Part shown: piece after piece, positions 11,072-22,119 of the stretch
Layout: each line of letters begins with the position of its first letter
Numbering within the stretch: the first letter of the stretch is position 1
Assembly (NCBI GenBank): GCA_030248225.1
Contig: JASANE010018377.1
Coordinates: forward strand, 1-64,000
Length of the DNA: 64,000 nt
Source: Trileptium ribeirensis
Lineage: Eukaryota; Nematoda; Enoplea; Enoplida; Thoracostomopsidae
Direction: 5' to 3'
Notes under the pieces: model-generated
What the model saw: the letters and a program-made list of their open reading frames with translations, nothing else
Told to the model about the DNA's origin: nothing
Databases searched by the model: none
Made by a program: the position numbers and the translations under genes

Positions 11072-13265
11072 CATTAAAAAAAGTAAACAATAAGTATAAT
11101 ACCCTGACAATACGAAGTCAGTCGGTGCCAAAATTTTCAGCATAACAAGAGGTGTCCGACTTCGACACTGCAGCACGTTTGTATTTATATGGGTGTTGGT
11201 TTCGGATTATTGTTTGGGTGCAGATATGCCTGCACCCAACAATATTACCTAGGTAGTTTCGTCAGCACGGCATCGGATGTGTGAACGAAAGGACGGCTGA
11301 CTGGGCTCAGGCCGTAGTCTCCTTGGTTCTTGAAGTTCCTAACAAGAGGGCGTATTTGCATAGGCCGATGCGGTCTTCGGGTGAGTACGGCAACGTTGCC
11401 ATTAAACGCATGGGATAACTTTGACAAGGCCAAGGGATAGGCAAGGTATCTATTCCTTGTTGTAAGACCCTTTTGTAAATTCATTATTTTCACTTAATAA
11501 AACAGTCCCAGAACTGGTTCACCCGGTTGTCAATGAAACCGGATGGCGCTCGGCTATTATGAACGTTTTGCAGCGTTATGATTCTTGGAGGTGTTCAGTT
11601 TATTAACGAGATTATCGGTGGCTTTCCGAAAGTATACAAGCGACAGTTCTTGAGAAAAACCACCTCTATCCTGGCATCTAGGAAATTGTACTAAAATTCA
11701 TCGACTGGCTGGAGCAGGGTCTTCCGTTCAAGTACAGGAAGGTAGACATCCTGCTGTGATATTACTTTGAAATTTTATACCGATGCCTGCCGTTCTTTGT
11801 TTTATGCCAGTGTTGACACGTTCAACTATTTTGGATATTCTTTTAATTGCTTGATAAAAAATGTGATCGCCATCATACAATAATCACATAGTATATGCAT
11901 TTGTAGCTTATCGTTGTCTCTGTAAAAATTATAGTAGGTACCCTACGTAATTTGCCAAAGTTGTACTTAGTGTACTGTATGACAGAAGTGTATGATCACG
12001 TATACGGCGCGAGTGATCAAATCAATAAAATGCTATATTTGTTTCTCACAAATTCGAATACTCTTCGTTGAATCCCATACGGAGATACATTAATCGGTAC
12101 TCCGTGAGAATATCAAATATCGTAAGTTATACCAAATCCGTTCAACGATTGATAGTTTTAAAATAGTAAATGTAAAACTCTAAGTAGAAACTAAATTTTT
12201 CAGATAGCTGCATACCGCTTTCATGTCAGGAGCTAAGTTTTCACAAATCCCAAGTTTGGAAAATGTGTATCGAGTAACCAAATCCTACTCCTTACGCTTG
12301 AGTCGTTACGCCCCAGGCTCATGTTAAGCTAAACAGGTGTTGATTTAAAAATTTTTTAAATGGAACGGCAGAGAAAAATCTATACAATATAATTTTGTTT
12401 CAATATAAATTTTTCTATACATGTGTTAAGTCTAATCCAAATGTTGTTTCTGGACAAGCGGATGTCATAATGTTGTCCTATTTAATCGCAAATAAACGGG
12501 TTTTGCCTGTTGAATAGACACTCAACGTGATCGTGATGCTATATATTTATGCCAACAATATCAACCAAGTTTAACACAATAGTTCATCGATTACAATAAA
12601 TAAAACTGAAATGTCAGATTGTCACAAAGTATCATCACAAAGGCTGAATTCGAATTTTGTAGACGTGTATTATAGAATTTTCATGGGCATATCTATGGAA
12701 CATGAATTTTTATTACCGTACTATGATAAAGCTAACACTTTGTTTTGTACCAGTAATACTTTATTAAATTCGGGTTTTTTAAATCGGTCAGATGCCATGC
12801 TTTCCTCGATCTGTGTGAACTAAATTATAAGCAGGCTAAGCAGAGTTAGCTGTACTTCGATTATTTTGAAAATTTTGGTCCCTGAGCACTTTTAGAAAAT
12901 TTCTGATCCAAACTTAAACATGAATTTCTCCCCGGAAATGCCAGCAAAAATGTCCTTAGCGAAGACAATGAAAATCTGAGCCTCTGTGCGCGGCTTTCAC
13001 CTTTTGTCGGATTGCTTCCAGCACCGGGATTCACCTTTTGTGGGATTGCTTCCGGCAGCGGGAGTGCGGTGTTCTGCTATTATATGGCATAAAATGTTTA
13101 TGTTTGGCTTAGCATTCCGCTTTTCATACTCAGTTAATTTTTCAATATAATATTTCAACAATGTTTTAGGAGCATTATTGTGCAAATTCTAAAGCAACAA
13201 AACGCAGCAGTTAACTAATTTATTGCTGTCAACAAAACCGTAAATACATTCGTAGGTTGACTTAC
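11072..13265 (-). other. Spacer sequence, inferred intron of the receptor gene
   Basis: No supported gene. It lies between the M1-M2 exon (donor GTAAGT at about 13260-13265, minus strand) and the M3-M4 exon. A 34-bp unit (TTCACCTTTTGT..GGATTGCTTCC) is tandemly doubled at 12995-13062. The stretch 11100-11600 is more GC-rich and may be another repeat fragment. Confidence 0.45.
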
Positions 13266-13485
13266 ATATTTTTGGAACACTGGAACCAAACCCAACTTGA
13301 GGCGTCTTGGACACCAAAAACTGGAAACACATAAATTGTAGTAAAATAGCAAAAAGTTTGACGTAAAGCTGATGTTTAAATTGGCCAAATAGCGGCGAAA
13401 CTAGCACCAAAACAGCCGAAATGACCATCGGAACGGTAAGTTCAATACTAAGCGTTGACGACTTTCGGCCTGCGCGAATGCATAC
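13266..13485 (-). CDS. Cys-loop (nicotinic-receptor-like) channel, M1-M2 exon
   Basis: On the minus strand an ATTCTTCAG acceptor is followed by 73 codons and a consensus GTAAGT donor. The exon starts with V-C-I-R-A-G-R-K-S-S-T, the basic pre-M1 segment of the family. M1 follows (L-T-V-P-M-V-I-S-A-V-L-V-L-V-S), with the proline expected in M1. Next are F-G-Q-F-K at the usual GEK position, a hydrophobic M2 (L-F-A-I-L-L-Q-F-M-C-F-Q-F-L-V-S), and a P-x8-S-x-V-P-K-I linker like the family's PxxSxxVPxIG. It ends one base into a codon and fits the phase of the exon at 10340. M2 lacks the usual GEK and has bulky residues, so gating or selectivity may be unusual. An alternative acceptor (CGCTCTAG) would add about 15 bases. 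Known: subunits of this family gate ions in nerve and muscle membranes. Inferred: this one is divergent. Confidence 0.65.
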
Positions 13486-13589
13486 CTGAAGAATAACAAT
13501 CTAGAGCGTGAACATAATAATAAAATCTAAAACAACAAAGAAGCAAATATTGGATAAAGCGTAAAATGTAGTTAATATTTAATCAAAAT

Positions 13590-13648
13590 TTAGACTAGAC
13601 AAAGCTCCCAACTACCGTGAAAATTCAGCTTTATTTTAATGTTATCGT
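13590..13648 (-). pseudogene. Possible truncated ligand-binding exon of the same receptor gene
   Basis: On the minus strand, immediately upstream of the M1-M2 exon, a short frame reads D-N-I-K-I-K-L-N-F-H-G-S-W-E-L. This resembles the G-E-W-[DE]-L segment near loop C in nicotinic-type ligand-binding domains. It begins exactly where the right arm of the inverted repeat begins, so the exon looks cut by the rearrangement. No good splice donor follows, and the usual residues between W-E-L and the pre-M1 basic cluster are missing. Evidence is short and partly positional. Confidence 0.35.
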
Positions 13649-13806
13649 ATATGTATGTATATATGTACAATATATAAATATATGTATACTGCATATATAT
13701 ACAATCCAGTACATATATACAGTATAGCAATCCAGTACGCACGTTAGCATAGCGAAATACTGCAGTATATAGCAAGAATTGTGGCTAAAATATTAGCTTT
13801 TTTTAG

Positions 13807-14108
13807 ATCGCTTTTATGAATTCACCGTCGGTATGACGCTGTTAAGTCTTATGATCACGCTGCTCATCAACGCACTTTCACGAATCGAGCGCCCACTACC
13901 GCCGCCACATCGACTCGGACTCGCTTCGACTGCGTGCAATTCTTACCTTTGTTGCAATTCCGAAGAAGTTCACAGAGATAGTCCAGAAACTGGTGGAGCC
14001 GGCTCACATTTTCGGGAATGGAGACAAGTATTTGCATGTTTGAACAACGCGTTGTCACTCGTTCTGATGATCGTGTACGTACTCGGCGTGCTGATTCTAT
14101 GTTCGTAG
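13807..14108 (+). pseudogene. Duplicate receptor terminal exon (M3-M4), orphaned in the right arm
   Basis: This is the inverted copy of the exon at 10039-10340, here on the plus strand. It keeps the TTTTTTTAG acceptor and encodes the same residues from the first methionine to the stop. The M1-M2 exon is not duplicated: the arm begins about 160 bases upstream, so no in-strand partner exons exist. The copy is therefore probably a non-functional fragment. The absence of amino-acid change suggests a recent duplication, haplotype redundancy or gene conversion rather than selection on the fragment. Confidence 0.6.
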
Positions 14109-17100
14109 AAATCAAATACACCACCGATCCATACCTGGCCTTACATGCATATAAAACGACGAAACAATGTGAAAAATAGTCATTAAAGAGAAAGCTTCAA
14201 GGATGTACTAAATTTAAAACTGGATACTACGCTATGACTCTTGGGTTGAAAAACACAGTTTAGTTGGAAAAATACAATAGATTTAACAAAAATATTCGGA
14301 ACTAGCTAAGTAATTACAAAATTGTAAAATAAACAATATTAGTAATTTTAAATAGTGGCAGTGAAAGTTGGGTTTTTAAGGTGCATTCGCATTTGGATGA
14401 ACCCAATAAGAAGGTACTATTGTGGGATTCTAGTCACCGAAAGAAAGCTTTAACTTTGGGCAGTTTTGATACTTCTGTCAAACACTTCAAACTAACGCAG
14501 CAGTGGCGGCCAAATTAATGTTTGATGTGACCTAGGGTTTTCAACGCTATTTCCAGGCCGTTATAAATGGTTGTTTTATTTAGTTTGTGTATTGTAAGAA
14601 TTTAAATTTATTGGATTAAACGAATGGATTACGTTTATAAGGCCTCATATACTTTTGCTCTGTGTAATGTTTTAATAAACGATATTGCCTGTCAAACAAA
14701 CTACCCAAATAATGTACAAAAAGAACATTTGTTTTAAAATGCCAAATACGACTAAAACATCTTTATCATTATTTTATTAGTAACAGCTTTTAGAATATAA
14801 CAATGAATAGTCATTTTTGCAAATGTTTCGCACTATAGGCTATCATTTTGTCATCGTTTTAATACAATCAAAATTTTTTCACAGTGGCAAGCTGTCGAAT
14901 GCATATATATCTCTATGCAAAGTAGTTTCTTTAGTTTAAACAATCTCTATTGAACTTGGTAATGTGTCCAGCAATGCTCCATTTTTGACATTATAATAAC
15001 AAATTGGGTCTTCTCTGTTAGCCCCCCATCCCGGACCTGGTCAATTCTGAAGATACAGGGATAATTTTAGCACCATGCGACTCAATTCAACGAGGTGGTC
15101 CAGAAAGTGCCTGTTTTCGATTGTTTGACAAAAATATTTTCGATCTCTGTTAGCTCCCTTGGAACCCAAAATTTTTGAAAAAAATGCATAATTTTATACA
15201 TCGGTCGAATTGTATTGACGAGCTGCCTCGAATGGCTTATTAATTCAGATCAATCAATTCATGGGTTAAAGAGTTATTTCCATTTATCCGATATCCTAAG
15301 TCTAAGGCTAAGTCGCTAACGCGTGAACCGATTGGGATGAGTTTACAATGAACCGAATGAAATAAAAAAATTAGTCTTGAACATTTCCAAAAGTTGAGAT
15401 TTTTTGAACCAACTCGTCGAGCTGAGTCGAATTGTTCTAAGAGTATTGCTTTATCTTCAAAACTGATAAAATTCGGGCTGGGGTGGGCGGGAGTGGGGTG
15501 GCTAACCGAAAAGTAATACAAAAATATAAAATACTTAATTCCCTGCAAAATTGTGTTATATGACATACATATTCACCGCGGACAAATATATTTGCACATT
15601 TTACAAAACAAAGACAATGCTACCCGTTGGATTTATTGCTTCTCTCAGTGGAAAAAATCGCTTTTAGAACATCAGCAAATGAAAAAGCGTATGATTTGTT
15701 TGGCCCATGTCCATTTTAGATGCCGAACTATAATGCATGCCATGCCATTCTATAGATTAAGCCTAACCCTTAGTCTTAGCCTAAGCTGAGGTCACTATAT
15801 GAGCGATGTACGAAGCCTAAGCCTAAGTCGGGGGCCGCCGCCCCCCGAACCCCCGCTCTAAGCTGTTCGCTTTTTCTAACGCTTATAACGTCCGGCCCCT
15901 AAAGTTGACATAGTCCGTATAACGTATACCTACGTAGTGCGATAAGGTCGTTGGGTTTACTACGGCAACTTGTGTTTTTCAAAGCTATCAAATGTATTTA
16001 TCGAGAATAAAAAGTGAAATGACATGAAACCATAAGGGAAGTGTCGGAAAGTTAAATTAAGCAATCATCAGTAGGACCGCTCAAACGCAAAAAATCACCA
16101 TTTTAACCTTTACTATTAGAATATATACGAACATATTATCAATAATATATGATTTCCGAACCAAAATGCTTCCAGGAAGAGCTTTAGCTAAGACTTGTTT
16201 TAATGGTCAACGGCCGTTACACAAAATATTAAGGAACCGCTTGGCGAAATAGGTGAACACATTATACCAGCGCCTGATTTGATGGTGACCAGAGCGAAAT
16301 AACGGCGAGTATATCTATTAATACTTGCATGCAAAGGTAACCCCATGTGTACGACCATTCGGTTACAGTGAGAATACAAATATCTACAATACTCAGGTTT
16401 TTTTCATACCTCAGTTTGCGCGTATTGCAGCAGGGTATTTCAGCCGTGAGTTACAAATTCGCTTGCGTTTGTTCTCACACACTCACATCTATTTGTGTCG
16501 CTTCAATACAAGTTTTAGGGATGCATGAAAATTTATAATAAAAATACTGAAAATTTATAATAAAAAATAATAAAATATATAATAAAAAATAAAATAAAAA
16601 ATAATAAATCTAAATATTGTAATGATTCAATAGGTAATGCTACAGTTTTCTTTCTGAATTTCAATTATAGACAGGCCACTTCAAAGCTAAATGAGAGAAA
16701 AATTTTATCCCAAAAATTAAATTACAGGGTCTTGACTGCATGTGCAAAATTATTTGAGTGCAATTTTTACTAGTAACCACAAATTCTGAAATTGCTATAT
16801 TTTACTATCGTCACCCAGAAATTTACGTAGTATATTCATAGAATTTGGCAACATCCCCAAATATTCAAATTTGTAAGTTCTATATAACACCCAGATCTAT
16901 TATTTGTGGTTACTACATTCGGAACGCATTCCCAAGATCTATCACGAAGTCCATATGTATACATACATGTATTTTATTCCGACCTGACTAAGTAGCAGTT
17001 GTGCAGAACCTAAAGAAACGATGGCAGTGACAGCGAATAACCAGCAATATGGTTTTACAAAATTGGTATGTACAATGAATTGATGCTATTGGGTATATTG

Positions 17101-19073
17101 CAACAAGCAAGGGTTTTGATACTTATACAGGACAAAATTTTCACCGCTGCGTTTACCACAAGTAATAGCAGACATTAATTCAAAAAATGTGCTTCAACAC
17201 TGTACTTGTGAACTTAAAACGTGAATATGATTGGCTTCAACTATGTCATGTTGTAGAATTGTTAGAAATCATATAGTAAATAATATAAAGATTTTAACAG
17301 TTATTATAATGAATAAGGTACACCATAAAATATTCAAAATCAAAAATAGAAATTTCAATTTTTTTAAATAAAAATAACAAAAAGATCACACAGTGCTCCT
17401 AATACATACGTTATACATTAGTGCTCCTAATATATACATTGTAACAGCCCGAGTTTTTATACCAAATTCTAAATATTCTAAACCAGGCCAAAAGGGCTCA
17501 AAATTTAACGGATAAAGGGCGATCGGATACCGGTGGAGCGTGATCCAGGAATTCATTGATATGTCATTGATACTTGTGTTGAATAAAATACAAATATTGT
17601 ATCGTATTTTGTAAATGTGTTGTCACGCTCCACCAGCCCGAGGTGCGCGGGGTGATTTCGCACCTAAAATTGAACCAAAATTCTATTGTGGAAGTGTCCG
17701 ATCGTGCCCAGGATCATTACTGTTTATGAATAATCTGCATAACAATGCTATCGATTTGTATTTGGGGATGCGTAGTCGGATCGGCCGGGGACAAGGGGAA
17801 AGGTCTCACGATTCTATCACCACTCAGACTTAACAAATTTTGCTAATTAAAGTGCCCCAGGGTCGGTTCCGATGCGCATCCGTGAACAATAACTATGCAA
17901 TATATATGTGTTTGTAGTCGATAAAATAATGTACATGCTTTGTGTTTGTGTCCGGGTGTCAGGATGGGTCGGGGTGTTGTGCGAAACCATCGTGACAAAA
18001 AAGGCGTTTTTGAACTTTCTGGTGTTTTGGAATCTGGGAAAATCTATCCTGACACGCCGGGAACTGGAACAGTTATTTTATTTTACGTCATATACGTTTC
18101 GAAAGGGTGTTTCGAATATATAAAAAAATGGCGAAATCCATTTAGTAGAACAAAAATTTTTATTTCTCAAGCGTTGTAAGATAAGTCAAATTTTAAGAGG
18201 TTTTTATAGATTTCAAACCAAAAAGAGGACAGCAAACTATTATTGGGGCTTCATAGGAGTTCAAAATCACTCATTCGGGTCAACCTAACCCCAACCCGTA
18301 AGTACTTATGGACCCTCAACTTAGCGTTTAAACTCTCAAACTTTAGGGCCCTAAATCACTATATCCCAAACCAAAACTCCCTGATTTTTGGAGCCCTACA
18401 CCTCGATTGGGTCCTATACTAACTACATTATTGAAAACCGCGGCCATCCGCCCCAACGGGTCTGCGCAGGATTCCCCTAACTCAATTGGGACCCAAAATT
18501 CTCCTATCGTGCACGCATTTCTCTGCTCTTAGCGGGTCTCCTAGGGGACTGACATTAAAATAAATGATCTCATAAGTAGGCGACCAGCCAAGGCATGGAT
18601 ATGATCCCGCCGCCGACCGCCTACTCCTTTCCGTTCCTAAAATATATACAAAAGAACAACAGAAATCTTGATTATTTTCAGCGCCTAAAGCGCTTTTATA
18701 TTCCATAAAGCCGCAGGCCCCGCGCCGACCAGCGCGAGGTTTAGTTGTTTTTGTTTTTCTGTTTTGAGCCCATTGCTCGCCTTGCCAAGCTGCTTATTAA
18801 TCTTTCTGATATGAGCGACCATCGATGGCCAGGGCAATGTTTATTATGTTTGCTTTGTGACCAGTGCCGACTGAGGGGCCTTTGTATTGCTTCTCTTGCC
18901 AGACAATGGCTAGTTACAATAGTTGCTTTAGCATATATTCTTTATATGTACACATATGTATTTTGTTCAGTTATAGGTGCCACGATACGGGCATTTTAAA
19001 ACTTCAAACTTTTCGGCTCTTTTGTGGTAGTGAGACCAAAACCGAAGACCAAAAAAGGGGGGAGAGTTTGGGG

Positions 19074-19081
19074 TATAAAAG
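19074..19081 (+). promoter_or_regulatory. TATA-box-like site in the right arm
   Basis: GGGGTATAAAAG, with CGGAGCCAGTCGAG about 25-30 bases downstream. It is the mirrored counterpart of the site at 5060-5067. No supported gene follows. Confidence 0.35.
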
Positions 19082-20221
19082 AGACTGCCCGATTCCCCGA
19101 TCGGAGCCAGTCGAGAATTTATTTTAAAAGTTTGGCGGTTGTCGCCATTTAAGAGTTTATTCACTAGGCTTACTGTTTTTATTTTTCCTGTTCGTTTTCA
19201 CGTACCAGGGGTGGTTTCTCGCCGTGCCTCCACGGTGGAGAGCTGCCCCTGGCGATTAGGTTCTTTCCGCTTGTGCAGAGGGCCGCCCTTTGCGGACGTT
19301 GGAGTGTCGGAAGGATGCTCCGCACGCTCGTAAAGGTCGTGCCCCGTTGAAATTCACGAGATCACGCTGAAAATTTCAAAATTCATGCTCGCATATGTCT
19401 CGACTGGTTCCCCGCTCCTCGGACGTTTTTCTTCTTTCGCAGGTCCGAGGAGTGGTCAAAATTGTGAAATTTAGTCAAAAGGGTATTTTTATGAAATTCT
19501 AGGCTAAGGAAAATTCAGTGACAATAGTTTTGTTTTACATGGTAAGGACCAAAATTTTTCTAACTAGGTCTCAGCCAAAATTAAGGGTGGTAAAGAGAAC
19601 GATACTAAGGACGTAGTCGTTTGCATCCTCGGATGACACGCGTTGTCCCCAATTCTTTGAAATCGAACTACAGCGTCGAATCCTCATTCGTTCGCTGATC
19701 CTTCTGCTTCTGGTTAAATACTGATGCAAACGACGGCGGACCTGAATGTGATAAATTTTGAGAAGGCTCATTAGCTGAGCATAGGGCAAAACGGGGGCTG
19801 GAGCTGGCGGTAGGCTAAAGGGCATTGAAATTTTGGTGGGATGTGGTTTTTCTAACCGTGCAACTACGGGGAGACCCTACGTCGGCACCGACTCCCGGAG
19901 CCCTCTGGGAGTGAGTTGAAATTAGTCGGGTCTTTCGCTGGCCGCTCCAGTCGCCGTCGAAATTCTGTAAGGTTGTTGGACCAAACTAACGCGAGATCGC
20001 CCTTGGAAAATTGTCATGACGCTCAGCTGTTTCAGATATCTCGTCGGGTTAGTCCAATCAAAATGTCTAGGATACCGCAGTTCGAGAAAAGCTTAATCAA
20101 AAATCAAAGTCTCTAGAGTGTCGCGTCGGAAAGAGTTACAAATTATAGCTTAGGGTATCTTGCAGGATGCCCGACTCAAACTCATTATATCATAAATGTT
20201 GTAAATGAGTTGCGCTGTGCC

Positions 20222-21182
20222 CAGTGGCGTAGCCAGGAATTTTGATTGGGGGGGGCCGCGTCAGCAAATTCCGCTATGTTTCCGTGGTACAAAAGATAGT
20301 TTATGCTTTCTAGCAACTAGTTTTTATGACGAGTTTTTACGGACCATAATGCACCTCACCAAGAACAGTTATAACACGAATCTCAGTCGTCTAGCACATT
20401 TTTGAGCAAATCTGTCTAAAACTTCTTCAGGTTTCGGGCAGTCTTCACGATGAGCTTGGATCATTAAGAGCGCTTCGAGCCGTTCTTCCCTCATTGTGGA
20501 ACGGATAACAGTCAAAGTTCGTTCAAGTTTAGAAAACATTCGCTCCGGTTCACAAGTTGTCACGGGCAGTGTGCTTAGCAACGTTAGAAACTACAACATC
20601 CCGAATATGAAACTGTATGCTGCGTAATAATTTTACTTTCTTGCCGAAGTTCACAAATTAAAAAATAACTGAACAAATACCGAAATATATACCCAAGGTT
20701 TTAAAAATCTTCGCCGATCTTCTGTTGATAATCTGGTAGCCATCACAGCTCGTCCAATATCGTTTTCTGCAACCAGTTCTGCTGGCGGAACATCAACTTC
20801 GGCAGGTGACGCGATGGACCCTAAAAATAAATATACCGCCCTATCAGTTAATACAGCTCCCAGACCCTTTGTCTCCATGGCCGAAACGGATTTGCCTTAG
20901 CCCATAAAACTTAAAATAACGGTATATTTCGTTTAATCACCGTATTCCAGCTTATTCAGCATATCATATCATTGAGTTATGACAAAAATTGATATTGTTT
21001 TTAGTTGAAAATTTGAGTGTTGAAATAGAAACAGTTAGTATTGTACCGCCGAGCGAAGCGAGGCGGGAAGCCAAATCGGATTTTCGGTTGAAAATTCGAT
21101 TTTTGAAGTAAAAAAATTTTTATTGATTCTCGATTGGGGGGGGCCGCGCCCCCCCCGGCCCCCCCCCCTGGCTACGCCCCTG
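20222..21182 (-). mobile_element. hAT-superfamily DNA transposon, internally deleted (961 bp)
   Basis: Terminal inverted repeats CAGTGGCGTAGCCAGG at the left and CCTGGCTACGCCCCTG at the right match at 15 of 16 positions. A perfect 8-bp target duplication, GCTGTGCC, flanks it at 20214-20221 and 21183-21190, the hallmark of hAT elements. The uninterrupted target is visible in the left arm near 3910-3925. Runs of G and C next to both ends (GGGGGGGGCCGCG) form an extra inverted pair. The element keeps a C-terminal transposase fragment but is too short for the usual hAT transposase of about 600 residues, so it is non-autonomous. It inserted after the inverted duplication formed, or exists on only one haplotype. 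Confidence 0.92.
20369..20581 (-). pseudogene. hAT transposase C-terminal dimerisation fragment
   Basis: A 70-residue frame contains L-P-V-T-T-C-E-P-E-R-M-F-S-K-L, then I-R-S-T-M-R-E-E-R-L-E-A-L-L-M-I. This is the conserved C-terminal dimerisation block of hAT transposases, of the type also found in ZMYM1-like domesticated proteins. The N-terminal BED finger and the catalytic core are absent. The first codon is TTG, so the fragment has no start of its own. A second frame at 20651-20878 (minus, ATG start, 75 residues) is upstream in the element and may be another remnant; I do not recognise it. Confidence 0.85.
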
Positions 21183-22119
21183 GCTGTGCCCCGATTGGGC
21201 AGCGTTTATAGTGTGCGAATAACATAAATATGACTCAACAGTAAATGAGTTGAATGGTGTTCTTATTTATTTAAGCAGTTCGGAGTCTTATTTAATTTTC
21301 TGCCCCCCAGTGAAAGTTCTGGAAATCTTTTTCAACGGAAAGTCGTTGGAGACCTTGAGCCTTAAATGAATTCTACGTTATCGCGAGCAAATCAACCACC
21401 ACCCTGTACCGTATAGATCTCATCCGCTGATACAGATTCACCCTCCTGACCTTGCTTTAAGGCCCGAGCTGGCAACCTCCTGTACCCCGCGCTATCTCTG
21501 TGGTTGCGAGCGTCATCAAAAGTGTCCCCGCCGCAAGAGCCGCACAGCCAACCACTGCTTTGCGTAGTTCGCCACCTGACATATTACACTAGTATTTAGA
21601 ATCTTGACCTTCAAGGGATTGGGGCCCTCGCCTCAATGCCCTAGTGTTGTTTGAGTTACTAGGTAAAGTCTGCTAGGACTAGAATAAGGAATATCGTAAG
21701 GAGTCACAACCAGAACTGGGCCACTATTAGGATCATGGCCGTACACCCACTAGTCTTTAGGATTCTACACGCAGGCATGACTAAATGGGAAATTTTGCTC
21801 AGGCTATACTAGGATCCAAGAACCCCACTTAGGGGACCAGGTGGAATATGAGGGAAAGGCGAGTCAGCCTTATTACCTGTGAGCAGGCCTAAGGGTTGAC
21901 TCTCTCTCGGGGGACCTTCATACCACTAGATACGTGGGCCAATATAGGGGCCAGGCCGAACACCCTGGTTAACCCGCCGGCAGCCTGCTAAGCTAAGCGG
22001 TTCCCTTAGGTCATCGCATAGATCACCGGGGAGTCGTGGAAGCCGGGGTTGTCCGGGCACCACAATAGCGTGAACCGTGGTGCAGCTGGGATCCCTTAGG
22101 GCCAGAACTGGTCCTAGTA

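Larger units (their letters stand above)
13648..22119 (-). repeat. Right arm of the 19-kb inverted repeat
   Basis: Reverse complement of 2991-10496. It is about 970 bases longer because it contains a hAT insertion (961 bp plus an 8-bp target duplication) that the left arm lacks. Removing it restores equal arm lengths of about 7.5 kb. The small differences from the left arm are real substitutions and short indels rather than a uniform error pattern. Next to the outer end the right flank (ACATTACATAAC..) is unrelated to the left flank. Confidence 0.95.

Noticed and set aside
2991..22119. A giant DNA transposon with TA target duplication
   Set aside because: TA flanks the ends, but the CTAG/GTAC context makes this expected, no transposase or polymerase is encoded, and a host receptor gene spans the inner edge.
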